Assembly: GCA_947095585.1 (NCBI GenBank)
Contig: OX352762.1
Span: 47,111,335 to 47,175,334 of the forward strand
Length of the DNA: 64,000 bases
Origin: Nephrocerus scutellatus
Taxonomy: Eukaryota; Arthropoda; Insecta; Diptera; Pipunculidae
Direction: 5' to 3'
Shown: positions 24,134-34,919 of the stretch, piece by piece
How positions within the stretch are numbered: position 1 is the stretch's first letter
How the letters are laid out: every line of letters begins with the position of its first letter
Notes under the pieces: generated by a model
What the model saw: only the letters and a program-made list of their open reading frames with translations
What the model was told of the DNA's origin: nothing
Database searches by the model: none
Position numbers and translations under genes: made by a program

Positions 24134-25759
24134 TCAGCATTTATATAGGTTTTTTAAAGAGTTTTCAAAGGAAATATAGCTGTTCAGACCCCTCAAGTTC
24201 GCCGGCAGGGAGTTCCAGAGGCCAACAGCATGTACAAAAAACTGATTCTTAGAGTTTCTATATCTAAAGGTTGGGACAATTAGAATATTACTTCTTTGTG
24301 ATACTGGGAAAATTAGTTTCTCGAAAAGATAATTAGGAGATCTAGTTTGTATGAGTTTAAAAAGAAACGTTAAACTTAGAAAATCTATATACCTGTTTAA
24401 AGGCATATTAAAAACACTACCTGCTTGTACCGAAACATGATCGAAGCGACGTAATCCATAAATAAAACGAACAATGTTATTGAACACTACTTGGAACTTG
24501 CGCTTGTTTGCACTATACAAACAGAAAAAAATAGGACTTCCGTAGAAAAGGGTTGGCAGAACAAGTGTTTTGGCTATTATCATTTTTGTTGAGACTGGAA
24601 GGCAACTTCCAGCAATGCATAAAACCCGCAGAGCAGCATAGATTCGACCAACTGAGTTAGCCAGATGATTGTCCCACGATAGTGTTTGGTTAAAAATAAC
24701 CCCTAAGTTTTTTACTGTTTTGACGTAGTTCAAAGGTTTCCCCTCGAGTTCGATACTTGGCAGGTATGACATATCAATAGCAGTATTACTAATAACAATT
24801 GCCTGACATTTATTAGCATTAAGTTTAAGGTGATTTTCTCTAGACCACTGTGCTATACTCATCAGATCCTCGTTTATTCTGGCCGTTGCATCTTCAACCA
24901 TGCCAATTCGGTAGCTTAAATGAATTTGAACATCGTCTGCGTACATATTAATATTACAATACTTGAGTATAGGGGGAAGATCGTTGTTGAATAGCGTGAA
25001 CAAGAGTGGTCCCAATATTGATCCCTGGGGCACACCAGTAGCGGAGGGGAGAAAATCAGATAGTCTGCAATTCGCATAAACTGCTTGAGTTCTGTGGCTA
25101 AGGTACTGTCCAAGTAGCGTTAAAGCTGAGTTTTCGAAAAAGAAAAAATTCTTAAGCTTTTTCAAAAGTATATTATGCGAGACAGTGTCAAACGCTTTGG
25201 AGAAATCCAGTAAAACCAGAGTTGTAACTAAATTATTATCAATTTGCTGCCGTATGTCATCAGTTATTTTAAGAAGCGCAGTTGTGCAGCTGTGTTTTGG
25301 TCTGAAACCAGATTGCGTCGGTGTTATCAGGCTATGGGTTTCCAAAAACGTCATAATTTGTCGACTCATAATTTTTTCAAATGCTTTGGAGATGAAAGGT
25401 AGGATGGAAATTGGTCGGTATTCTTTTTGTTGCTTGCTTGACTTCTTCAGAATTGGAATTATTTTTGAAGCTTTCCATAATTTTGGATAACAAGACTTTG
25501 TTAGGATGGTATTAAACATGTGTGTCAGGAAAGGAGATATAAAGATGAGAATAATTTTAACAAACTTAGGATGCATATTGTCTAATCCAATAGCTTCCGA
25601 TTTTATGTCTTTTACAGCTTTGTATACCTCTACTTCAAAAACTCTTTTAAAACTGAAACTTGAAAGAAACTCATCAGTTCCGTTTAAAATTCTGTCAATC
25701 TCTGCACCAGCATTTGTGTCTGAGACAGAATTTACAAACTTATTGTTTAGCTCATTACA
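24134..25759 (-). pseudogene. LINE ORF2 segment 3: reverse transcriptase and C-terminus
   Basis: This frame is open from just after a TGA at 25762-25760 to the stop at 24136-24134; an internal ATG at 25576 gives 480 residues. Numbering from that Met, the RT blocks are YRPISILPFISKAFEK (53-68), QSGFRPKHSCTTALL (88-102), VLLDFSKAFDTVSH (121-134, catalytic D124), GVPQGSILGPLLF (181-193), MYADDVQ (211-217, catalytic D214/D215), KLNANKCQ (241-248) and LGVIFNQTLSWDNH (291-304). It would copy element RNA into DNA at a nicked target. All catalytic residues are intact. It is called a pseudogene only because a one-base shift separates it from the endonuclease. FNNDLP in place of the usual FINDLP is a minor oddity. 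Confidence 0.88.
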
Positions 25760-26669
25760 TCACAATTATCTTCAGCATTCTTTTTTTGCCTTGCAATACC
25801 AAAAGATTTGATATTTTTCCACAGTTTTTTGGAAGACAGATTATTAAATTTTGAAGAAAAAAATCTCCGTTTGGAATTTCTTATTTCAACATTTACTGCA
25901 TTTCTTAAATTTTTATACTGGTGTAACATTTGTGGTAGTCTGAATCTTTTCCAGCGTCTATAAGCTGTATTTCTTCTTATGATAAGGTTATCAATTTCGC
26001 TAGTGTACCATCCTAAATCAGGGTTTTGAATTCTTATAGTTTTAATAGGTACAAAAGTTTCAAACAGATGATTAATTGTATTTGTAAAAAATTGCACTTG
26101 CTCATCAACGTCAGAGAGATGATATATATTTTCAAGATTAGAGCTATAAATACTTGCTATTAGTGATTGCATATCTATGGAGTTAAAATTTCTAAACGAA
26201 ATGTTTTCCATTGCAACACTCGCATTAATTCGAATATTATAGAAAACGACAATTAAATCGTGCTTGGAAAAACCGGAAACATCAAGTTGCCCATAAAAGT
26301 TGACAAGATCAGGTTGGTTGACCAAGAAAACATCAAGCAGAGTAGAGCTAGAAGATGTAAAATGTGTAGGGGTATCACTATTAACAGGAAACAAGTCGAG
26401 TGATAGGAGACTATCTCTGAAATGTTTAATTCTATTATTTTGAATATCTAACAGGTCAATGTTTAGGTCTCCCCCGATAAGAATGTGGTTATAGTCAGAT
26501 GTTAATTCTTCTAGAACATCTGTGATGGTGTTTGACACAGTTATATGGGAAGGTTTGTAGATTACACCAGCCAACAGTTTTTCAGTTCCACAAGCAACTT
26601 CTATAAAAAGGTATTGTATTTCATTACTACTGTCATCACTCTTAATAAACTTGCTTTTTAAACTTTTTT
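25747..26669 (-). pseudogene. LINE ORF2 segment 2: endonuclease C-part and linker
   Basis: This is the central part of ORF2 in a frame shifted from both neighbours. It is open from the A-run at about 26669 to a TAA at 25749-25747. Numbering from L/M at 26574, it carries the APE-type endonuclease motifs GVIYKPS (3-9), GGDLNID (34-40), THFTSSSSTLLDVFLVN (70-86) and the catalytic SKHD (103-106). The linker usual before LINE RTs follows (W199...RRNTAYRRWKR). The endonuclease nicks target DNA to prime reverse transcription. Reading continues into the RT only after re-reading one base at about 25756, so one base appears to be missing there. Confidence 0.87.
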
Positions 26670-26914
26670 TTTATGAAAATAGCTACACCTCCACCCCTGG
26701 AAACTACACGATCAGAACGAAATACATTATAGTTACCCGTGATCAAAACAGCGCTATCTACCTGTTCAGTCAACCATGTTTCTGACACACAGATGATGTC
26801 CATAGCTTTATCATTAAAAATGCTTTTGAATTCGTCCAAATGTTTCAGCAAACTTTGAGAATTTATATGACAAATAGATAATCCATCGTATCTATTTCGG
26901 AAAACGTTTAACAT
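26642..26914 (-). pseudogene. LINE ORF2 segment 1: endonuclease N-part
   Basis: This begins at the first ATG of the frame (26914-26912) and holds the first endonuclease motifs: SICHINSQSLL with catalytic Asn, DIICVSETWL with the metal-binding Glu, and RGGGVAIFIKKKF. It then runs into a 9-A tract (26672-26664 on the minus strand) and a second A tract (26659-26655), and stops at 26644-26642. One base too many in either tract would explain the break, because skipping one base enters the segment 2 frame. The frame is open upstream to about 27050 without an ATG; the GTG at 27031 is not a plausible eukaryotic start. Confidence 0.85.
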
Positions 26915-27247
26915 CGTCCTAGTTTTGTTCAATCTTGTTGAACTGCCAACCTGAGAAACCCCTCTACCGTCAACTGCTCTCCTCAGTATCGATCGTTTTA
27001 AGACGCCCCCTGAGGAGGACCAAACAACCACTCCATGATTGAAAACTTGTTATTACAAAAGGTTTGCTGAAAGTATTTCCCATTGATTCTGACAGAAATT
27101 GGTAAAAAATTAATTGATTTATAAGCAAGAAAAATTTTGAAAAACTCTAATTCATAAATAGAAAATATTGATAAAAGAAAAAGTAGTGAAATATTTGTAA
27201 AGAATGCAGTAAATGTTACAGTAGAAAATGAAAGAATACGCAAATTA
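26915..27247 (-). other. LINE inter-ORF spacer, copy 2
   Basis: By eye this is identical to 44-376. It is AT-rich with no recognisable domain. The 116-codon frame at 26998-27348 crossing it is the same chance frame as in copy 1. Confidence 0.7.
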
Positions 27248-28333
27248 CTAAAGTTGCTCCAGCGACGGATCTGGTTCATCATCATTATAATTTTGTGCAG
27301 CTTCGTAGTAGTTGTTTTTGTTTTGCTCCTCATTTGACAATTCTTCATTATTTGTTTTTTTGTTTGCTTTTGTCGTAATTGAATTTAGCATATCTACGGA
27401 ATTAACTGTTTTTGGCACGTCATCGCTTGTAAGTTTGATGTAAACAAGTCCACTTAAAGTGAAAACCGAAAACAATTGGTGTTTACGCCTGATACTGATT
27501 GCTTGTCGAAGAATAACTCGATTATTTTTGGTTAAGCTCTCGTGGAAATAAATCGGGGTGCTCGAGTCTTCACCGAGATCTTTAAGCAAAAGTTGCCGGG
27601 AATTTGTTCTTCGAAAAGCAGCAAACGCCTTGAGTGTAGCATTTTTATCATGTGCGGTGTGAAATTTAATAATTATAATGGAGTCTTCTCTGTGGCTTGC
27701 ACGGAAGATTCGACACAGTTTTGGTGGCTGAAAATTTAACGTGTGACAAATGTTGTTAAACGTGTTTTTTAAAACCTCTCCCGGTAACGTTGGTATTCCG
27801 ATAAGAATTGCATCTGTTTCTAAATTTTTTACATTTATTGCTTCAATCTGCGCCTTTAAGCTAGCGATTTCAGTCCATACAGTGTTGTTGTGAGATAAGT
27901 TGGCATGATTATTTTCATTGATCGTTGTTGTTGTGATTCTCTTTTGAACCTCCTCATCCAGACAATCTACCCGTGTAAGAAGTTCCTCGAGGACAGTGAC
28001 GCGACCATTAAGTTTATTTATATTTTGGTCCAACTCGTCGATTATTTTCATTTTTTGTTCTATTACGATGATTCTCGTTGTTAAGTTTTCTTCCATGGCT
28101 CTAAGTTGTTCAGAAAGTGATTCACCTTGTAGTTTTATCAGAGCGAGGGTTTCAGTGACGTCACTAGTTGTTGTTGACGTAGTCGTTGTTGTTGTCGATG
28201 CCTTTGGTGAAACTTTAGCAATTTTTGCTTTTCCCGCTCGTGTTTTTGCTTCTACGTGTGAGTAAATTGATGGTGATAATGGGAGTGGAGAGTTTGACAT
28301 CTTCATTAGTTTTGTATTTTGTTGATGGGTCAT
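27248..28333 (-). CDS. LINE ORF1 protein, coiled-coil/RRM type, copy 2
   Basis: This is an intact 361-residue ORF1 protein with the same sequence as at 377-1462; the single base difference (28141) is silent. The domain order is Thr-rich basic N-terminus, coiled coil (about 62-133), RRM-like core (about 174-252), FP25K-like C-terminal module (about 260-303) and an acidic Asn/Glu tail. It is expected to trimerise through the coiled coil and bind element RNA in cytoplasmic particles. Intact ORF1 beside broken ORF2 suggests recent inactivation, or base-call errors in the homopolymers of ORF2. Plus-strand frames of 65 and 89 codons inside it are antisense shadows. Confidence 0.87.
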   Translation of the reverse strand: MTHQQNTKLMKMSNSPLPLSPSIYSHVEAKTRAGKAKIAKVSPKASTTTTTTSTTTSDVTETLALIKLQGESLSEQLRAMEENLTTRIIVIEQKMKIIDELDQNINKLNGRVTVLEELLTRVDCLDEEVQKRITTTTINENNHANLSHNNTVWTEIASLKAQIEAINVKNLETDAILIGIPTLPGEVLKNTFNNICHTLNFQPPKLCRIFRASHREDSIIIIKFHTAHDKNATLKAFAAFRRTNSRQLLLKDLGEDSSTPIYFHESLTKNNRVILRQAISIRRKHQLFSVFTLSGLVYIKLTSDDVPKTVNSVDMLNSITTKANKKTNNEELSNEEQNKNNYYEAAQNYNDDEPDPSLEQL

Positions 28334-28554
28334 TATTTTATGTGTTTGTTTAAATTGTTTGGTTTATTAAAAATTCATTTATTTGCTTCCGAGCAATTTT
28401 AAATTTATATTTTTCAATTCTATTTGAAACTTTATAGTATATATATTGAAATTTATTTTACTTTTATAAATTTATTTGTGTTTAACAAGCACAAAATATT
28501 TTCCAAGCAGAGAAAGAAAAACACGTCCGATCGGTTGAGAACTCTCTTATCTTT
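28334..28554 (-). promoter_or_regulatory. LINE 5' UTR with internal promoter candidate, copy 2
   Basis: This is the 221-bp 5' UTR. The DPE-like GGACGTG on the minus strand occupies 28528-28522, starting at +27 if the first base is 28554. Preservation of the extreme 5' end in both copies shows the insertion was not 5'-truncated. An internal promoter lets an element carry its own transcription start to each new site. Transcripts would run leftward through ORF1 and ORF2 towards array A. Confidence 0.5.
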
Positions 28555-31500
28555 ATTGCTTGGGAAATTGATTTGTTCCAGAAATTCCAGACCATAATGA
28601 TCATATTCCAGAATTTCCATAGGAAGAAATCTTATAGTCGCATCTTAGTCCTACATTCCGAATTTCATGCGAATCGATTGAAAAATTTCTTTGTTCCAGA
28701 AATTCCAGACAATAATGATCATATTCCAGAATTTCCATAGGAAGACATCTTATAGTCGCATCTTAGTCCTACATTCCGAATTTCATGCGAACCGCTTGAG
28801 AAATTGATTTGTTCCAGAAATTCCAGACCATAATGATCATATTCCAGAATTTCCATAGGAAGAAGTCTTATAGTGGCATCTTAGTCCTACATTCCGAATT
28901 TCATGCAAATCGCTTGAGAAACTGATTTGTTCCAGAAATTCCAGACCATAATGATCATATTCCAGAATTTCCATAGGAAGAAGTCTAATAGTCGCATCTT
29001 TGTTCTACATTCCGAATTTCATGCGAATCGCTTGGGAAATTGATTTGTTCCTGAAATTTTAGGCCATAATGATCATATTCCCGAATTTCCATAGGAAGAA
29101 GTCTAATAGTCGCATCTTAGTTCTACATTCCGAATTTCATGCGAATCGCTTGAGAAATTGATTTGTTCCAGAAATTCCAGACCAAAATGATCATATTCCA
29201 GAATTTCCATAGGAAGAAGTCTTATAGTCGCAGCTTAGTCCTACATTCCGAATTTCATGCAAATCGCTTGAGAAATTGATTTGTTCCAGAAATTCCAGAC
29301 CATAATGATCATATTCCAGAATTTCCATAGGAAGAAGTCTAATAGTCGCATCTTCGTTCAACATTCCGAATTTCATGCGAATCGCTTGGGAAATGGATTT
29401 GTTCCTGAAATTCCAGACCATAATGATCATATTCCAGAATTTCCATAGGAAGAAATCTTATAGTCGCATCGTAGTTCTAAATTCCGAAGTTCATGCGAAT
29501 CGCTTGAGAATTTGATTTGTTCCAGAAATTCCAGACCATAATGATCATATTCCACAATTTCCATAGGAAGAAGTCTGATAGTCGCATCTTATTTCTACAT
29601 TCTGAATTTCCTGAGAATTGCGTGGGAAATTGATTTGTTCCAGAAATTCCAGACCATAAAGATCATATTCCAGAATTTCCATAGGAAGAAATCTTATAGT
29701 CGCATCTTAGTTCTACATTCCGAATTTCATGCGAATCGCTTGCGAAATTGATTTGTTCCAGAAATTCCAGACCATAATGATCATATTCCAGAATTTCCAT
29801 AGGAAGAAGTCTGATAGTCGCATCTTAGTTCTACATTCCGCATTTCATGCGAATCGCTTAAGAAATTGATTTGTTCCAGAAATTCCAGACCATAATGATG
29901 ATATTCCAGAATTTCCATAGGAAGAAATATTAAAGTCGCATCTTAGTTCTACATTCCGAATTTCATGCGAATTGCTTGAGAAATTGATTTGTTCCAGAAA
30001 TTCCAGACCATAATGAACATATTCCAGAATTTCCAAAGGAAGACATCTTATAGTCGCATCGTAGTTCTACATTCCGAATTTCATGCGAATCGCTTGAGAA
30101 ATTGATTTGTTCCAGAAATTCCAGACGATAATGGTCATATTCCAGAATTTCCATAGGAAGAAGTCTGATAGTCGCATCTTAGTTCTACATTCCGAATTTC
30201 ATGCGAATCGCTTGGGAAATTGATTTGTTCCTGAAATTCCAGACCATAATGATCATATTCCAGAATTTCCATAGGAAGAAGTCTTTTAGTCGCATCTTAG
30301 TCCTTCATTCCGAATTTCATTCGAATCGCTTGAGAAATTGATTTATTCCAGAAATTCCAGACCATAATGATCATATTGCAGAATTTCCATAGGAAGAAAT
30401 CCTATAGTCGCATCTTAGTTCTACATTCCGAATTTCATGCGAATCGCTTGGGAAATTGATTTGTTCCAGAAATTCCAGACCATAATGATCATATTCCAGA
30501 ATTTCTATAGGAAGAAATCATATAGTCGCATCGTAGTTCTAAATTCCGAAGTTCATGCGAATCGCTTGAGAAATTGATTTGTTCCAGAAATTCCAGACCA
30601 TAATGATCATATTCCACAATTTCCATAGGAAGAAGTCTGATAGTCGCATCTTATTTCTACATTCTGAATTTCCTGAGAATTGCGTGGGAAATTGATTTGT
30701 TCCAGAAATTCCAGACCATAAAGATCATATTCCAGAATTTCCATAGGAAGAAATCTTATAGTCGCATCTTAGTTCTACATTCCGAATTTCATGCGAATCG
30801 CTTGAGAAATTGAATTGTTCCAGAAATTCCAGACCATAATGATCATATTCCAGAATTTCCATAGGAAGAAGTCTTATAGTGGCATCTTAGTTCTACATTC
30901 CGAATTTCATGCGAATCGCTTGGGAAATTGATTTGTTCCTGAAATTTTAGGCCATAATGATCATATTCCCGAATTTCCATAGGAAGAAGTCTAATAGTCG
31001 CATCTTAGTTCTACATTCCGAATTTCATGCGAATCGCTTGAGAAATTGATTTGTTCCAGAAATTCCAGACCAAAATGATCATATTCCAGAATTTCCATAG
31101 GAAGAAGTCTTATAGTCGCAGCTTAGTCCTACATTCCGAATTTCATGCAAATCGCTTGAGAAATTAATTTGTTCCAGAAATTCCAGACCATAATGATCAT
31201 ATTCCAGAATTTCCATAGGAAGAAGTCTAATAGTCGCATCTTCGTTCAACATTCCGAATTTCATGCGAATCGCTTGGGAAATGGATTTGTTCCTGAAATT
31301 CCAGACCATAATGATCATATTCCAGAATTTCCATAGGAAGAAGTCTAATAGTGGCATCTTAGTTCTACATTCCGAATTTCATGCGAATCGCTTGAGAAAT
31401 TGATTTATTCCAGAAATTCCAGACCATAATGATCATATTCCAGAATTTCCATAGGAAGAAATCTTATAGTCGCATCTTAGTTCTACATTCCGAATACCAT

Positions 31501-34195
31501 GCGAATCGCTTGGGAAATTGATTTGTTCCAGAAATTCCAGACCATAATGATCATATTCCAGAATTTCCATAGGAAGAAATCTTATAGTCGCATCGTAGTT
31601 CTAAATTCCGAAGTTCATGCGAATCGCTTGAGAATTTGATTTGTTCCAGAAATTCCAGACCATAATGATCATATTCCACAATTTCCATAGGAAGAAGTCT
31701 GATAGTCGCATCTTATTTCTACATTCTGAATTTCCTGAGAATTGCGTGGGAAATTGATTTGTTCCAGAAATTCCAGACCATAAAGATCATATTCCAGAAT
31801 TTCCATAGGAAGAAATCTTATAGTCGCATCTTAGTTCTACATTCCGAATTTCATGCGAATCGCTTGAGAAATTGAATTATTCCAGAAATTCCAGACAATA
31901 ATGATCATATTCTAGAATTTCCATAGGAAGAAGTCTTACAGTTGCATCTTAGTCCTACATTCCGAATTTCATGCGAATCGCTTGCGAAATTGATTTGTTC
32001 CAGAAATTCCAGACCATAATGATCATATTCCAGAATTTCCATAGGAAGAAGTCTGATAGTCGCATCTTAGTTCTACATTCCGCATTTCATGCGAATCGCA
32101 TAAGAAATTGATTTGTTCCAGAAATTCCAGACCATAATGATGATATTCCAGAATTTCCATAGGAAGAAGTCTAATAGTCGCATCTTAGTTCTACATTCCG
32201 AATTTCATGCGAATCGCTTGAGAAATTGATTTGTTCCAGAAATTCCAGACCAAAATGATCATATTCCAGAATTTCCATAGGAAGAAGTCTTATAGTCGCA
32301 GCTTAGTCCTACATTCCGAATTTCATGCAAATCGCTTGAGAAATTAATTTGTTCCAGAAATTCCAGACCATAATGATCATATTCCAGAATTTCCATAGGA
32401 AGAAGTCTAATAGTCGCATCTTCGTTCAACATTCAGAATTTCATGCGAATCGCTTGGGAAATGGATTTGTTCCTGAAATTCCAGACCATAATGATCATAT
32501 TCCAGAATTTCCATAGGAAGAAGTCTAATAGTGGCATCTTAGTTCTACATTCCGAATTTCATGCGAATCGCTTGAGAAATTGATTTATTCCAGAAATTCC
32601 AGACCATAATGATCATATTCCAGAATTTCCATAGGAAGAAATCTTATAGTCGCATCTTAGTTCTACATTCCGAATACCATGCGAATCGCTTGGGAAATTG
32701 ATTTGTTCCAGAAATTCCAGACCATAATGATCATATTCCAGAATTTCCATAGGAAGAAATCTTATAGTCGCATCGTAGTTCTAAATTCCGAAGTTCATGC
32801 GAATCGCTTGAGAATTTGATTTGTTCCAGAAATTCCAGACCATAATGATCATATTCCACAATTTCCATAGGAAGAAGTCTGATAGTCGCATCTTATTTCT
32901 ACATTCTGAATTTCCTGAGAATTGCGTGGAAAATTGATTTGTTCCAGAAATTCCAGACCATAAAGATCATATTCCAGAATTTCCATAGGAAGAAATCTTA
33001 TAGTCGCATCTTAGTTCTACATTCCGAATTTCATGCGAATCGCTTGAGAAATTGAATTGTTCCAGAAATTCCAGACAATAATGATCATATTCTAGAATTT
33101 CCATAGGAAGAAGTCTTACAGTTGCATCTTAGTCCTACATTCCGAATTTCATGCGAATCGCTTGCGAAATTGATTTGTTCCAGAAATTCCAGACCATAAT
33201 GATCATATTCCAGAATTTCCATAGGAAGAAGTCTGATAGTCGCATCTTAGTTCTACATTCCGCATTTCATGCGAATCGCATAAGAAATTGATTTGTTCCA
33301 GAAATTCCAGACCATAATGATGATATTCCAGAATTTCCATAGGAAGAAATATTAAAGTCGCATCTTAGTTCTACATTCCGAATTTCATGCGAATTGCTTG
33401 AGAAATTGATTTGTTCCAGAAATTCCAGGCCATAATGATCATATTCCAGAATTTCCAAAGGAAGACATCTTATAGTCGCATCGTAGCTCTACATTCCGAA
33501 TTTCATGCGAATCGCTTGAGAAATTGATTTGTTCCAGAAATTCCAGACGATAATGGTCATATTCCAGAATTTCCATAGGAAGAAGTCTGATAGTCGCATC
33601 TTAGTTCTACATTCCGAATTTCATGCGAATCGCTTGGGAAATTGATTTGTTCCTGAAATTCCAGACCATAATGATCATATTCCAGAATTTCCATAGGAAG
33701 AAGTCTTTTAGTCGCATCTTAGTCCTTCATTCCGAATTTCATTCGAATCGCTTGAGAAACTGATTTGTTCCTGCAATTCCAGACGATAATGATCATATTC
33801 CAGAATTTCCATAGGAAAAAGTCTTATAGTCGCATCTTAGTCCTACATTCCGAATTTCCTGCGAATCGCTTGAGAAATTGATTTGTTCCAGAAATTCCAG
33901 ACCATAATGATCATATTCCAGAAATTCCAGACCATAATGATCATATTCCAGAATTTTCATAGGAAGAAGTCTAATAGTCGCATCTTAGTCACACATTCCG
34001 GATTTCATGCGAATCTCTTGCGAAATTGCTTTATTCCAGAAATTCCAGACAAAAATGATCATATTCCAGAAGTTCCATAGGAAGAAATCTTATATTCACA
34101 TCTTAGTCCTACATTCCGAATTTCATGCGAATCGCTTGAGAAATTGATTTGTTCCAGAAATTCCAGACCATAATGATCATATTCCAGAATTTCCA
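28555..34195 (+). repeat. Array B proximal part, copy of 1684-5908
   Basis: This is collinear with the start of array A with whole-monomer changes. The offset is 26,871 to about 28,857 (one substitution at 28772/1901). It then drops by 1652 (14 monomers absent here), so 29191 pairs with 3972. A further 2-monomer deletion follows near 29,450. 31079 also pairs with 3972, and 33267 and 33883 pair with 4980 and 5596 after a 10-monomer duplication. The match ends at about 34,195 (agtctgatag here, aagtcttatag at 5909). It documents that the LINE plus its right flank was copied as one segment. Confidence 0.75.
30972..33331 (+). repeat. Two tandem copies of a 1180-bp, 10-monomer unit
   Basis: Copy 1 is about 30972-32151 and copy 2 about 32152-33331, with an exact offset of 1180 = 10 x 118 (for example the gcagcttag variant at 31110 and 32290). 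Left and right limits are where the units flanking the junction change type (gatgatattcc followed by agtctaatag or by aatattaaag). The counterpart in array A has one copy, so this doubling happened after the segments separated, or was lost in array A. Confidence 0.8.
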
Positions 34196-34919
34196 TAGGA
34201 AGAAGTCTGATAGTCGCATCTATGTTCTACATTCCGAATTTCCTGCGAATCGCTTGGGAAATTGATTTGTTCCAGAAATTCCAGACCATAATGATCATAT
34301 TCCTGAATTTCCATAGGAAGAAGTCTAATAGTGGCATCTTAGTTCTACATTCCTAATTTCATGCGAATCGCTTGGGAAATTGATTTGTTCCAGAAATTCC
34401 AGACCATAATGATCATATTCCAGAATTTCTATAGGAAGAAATCTTATAGTCGCATCGTAGTTCTAAATTCCGAAGTTCATGCGAATCGCTTGAGAAATTG
34501 ATTTGTTCCAGAAATTGCAGACCATAATGATCATATTCCACAATTTCCATAGGAAGAAGTCTGATAGTCGCATCTTATTTCTACATTCTGAATTTCCTGA
34601 GAATTGCGTGGGAAATTGATTTGTTCCAGAAATTCCAGACCATAAAGATCATATTCCAGAATTTCCATAGGAAGAAATCTTATAATCGCATCTTAGTTCT
34701 ACATTCCGAATTTCATGCGAATCGCTTGAGAAATTGAATTGTTCCAGAAATTCCAGACAATAATGATCATATTCTAGAATTTCCATAGGAAGAATTCTTA
34801 CAGTTGCATCTTAGTCCTACATTCCGAATTTCATGCGAATCGCTTGCGAAATTGATTTGTTCCAGAAATTCCAGACCATAATGATCATATTCCAGAATTT
34901 CCATAGGAAGAAGTCTGAT

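Larger units (their letters stand above)
23905..28554 (-). mobile_element. LINE copy 2 (jockey/CR1 superfamily), full length, ORF2 broken
   Basis: This is a non-LTR retrotransposon of about 4650 bp on the minus strand, antisense to the arbitrary satellite orientation. From its 5' end it has a 221-bp 5' UTR, ORF1, a 333-bp spacer, ORF2 (endonuclease then reverse transcriptase), a 3' UTR of about 229 bp and a 3' tail rich in AATAAATA/ATACAA. There are no LTRs. Left satellite ends at ctgcgaatt and right satellite resumes at attgcttggg, so the empty site reads like the existing monomer variant near 46,030. Flank overlap is at most 3 bp (att), so no long target-site duplication is visible. The RT motifs place it in the jockey/CR1 group; the exact clade is unresolved. 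Confidence 0.95.

Noticed and set aside
25185..25854. Plus-strand frames of 64-101 codons opposite the reverse transcriptase
   Set aside because: They are antisense shadows of the conserved RT coding sequence, with no recognisable motif.
26655..26672. Programmed ribosomal frameshift at the A-rich tract in ORF2
   Set aside because: The shift needed is +1 within the endonuclease domain, where LINEs are not known to use recoding. A second shift of opposite sign lies at a non-slippery site, so mutation or base-call error is simpler.
23905..28554. Endogenous retrovirus or LTR element
   Set aside because: There are no LTRs, protease, integrase or envelope. The APE-type endonuclease upstream of a YADD reverse transcriptase and the A-rich 3' tail identify a non-LTR element.
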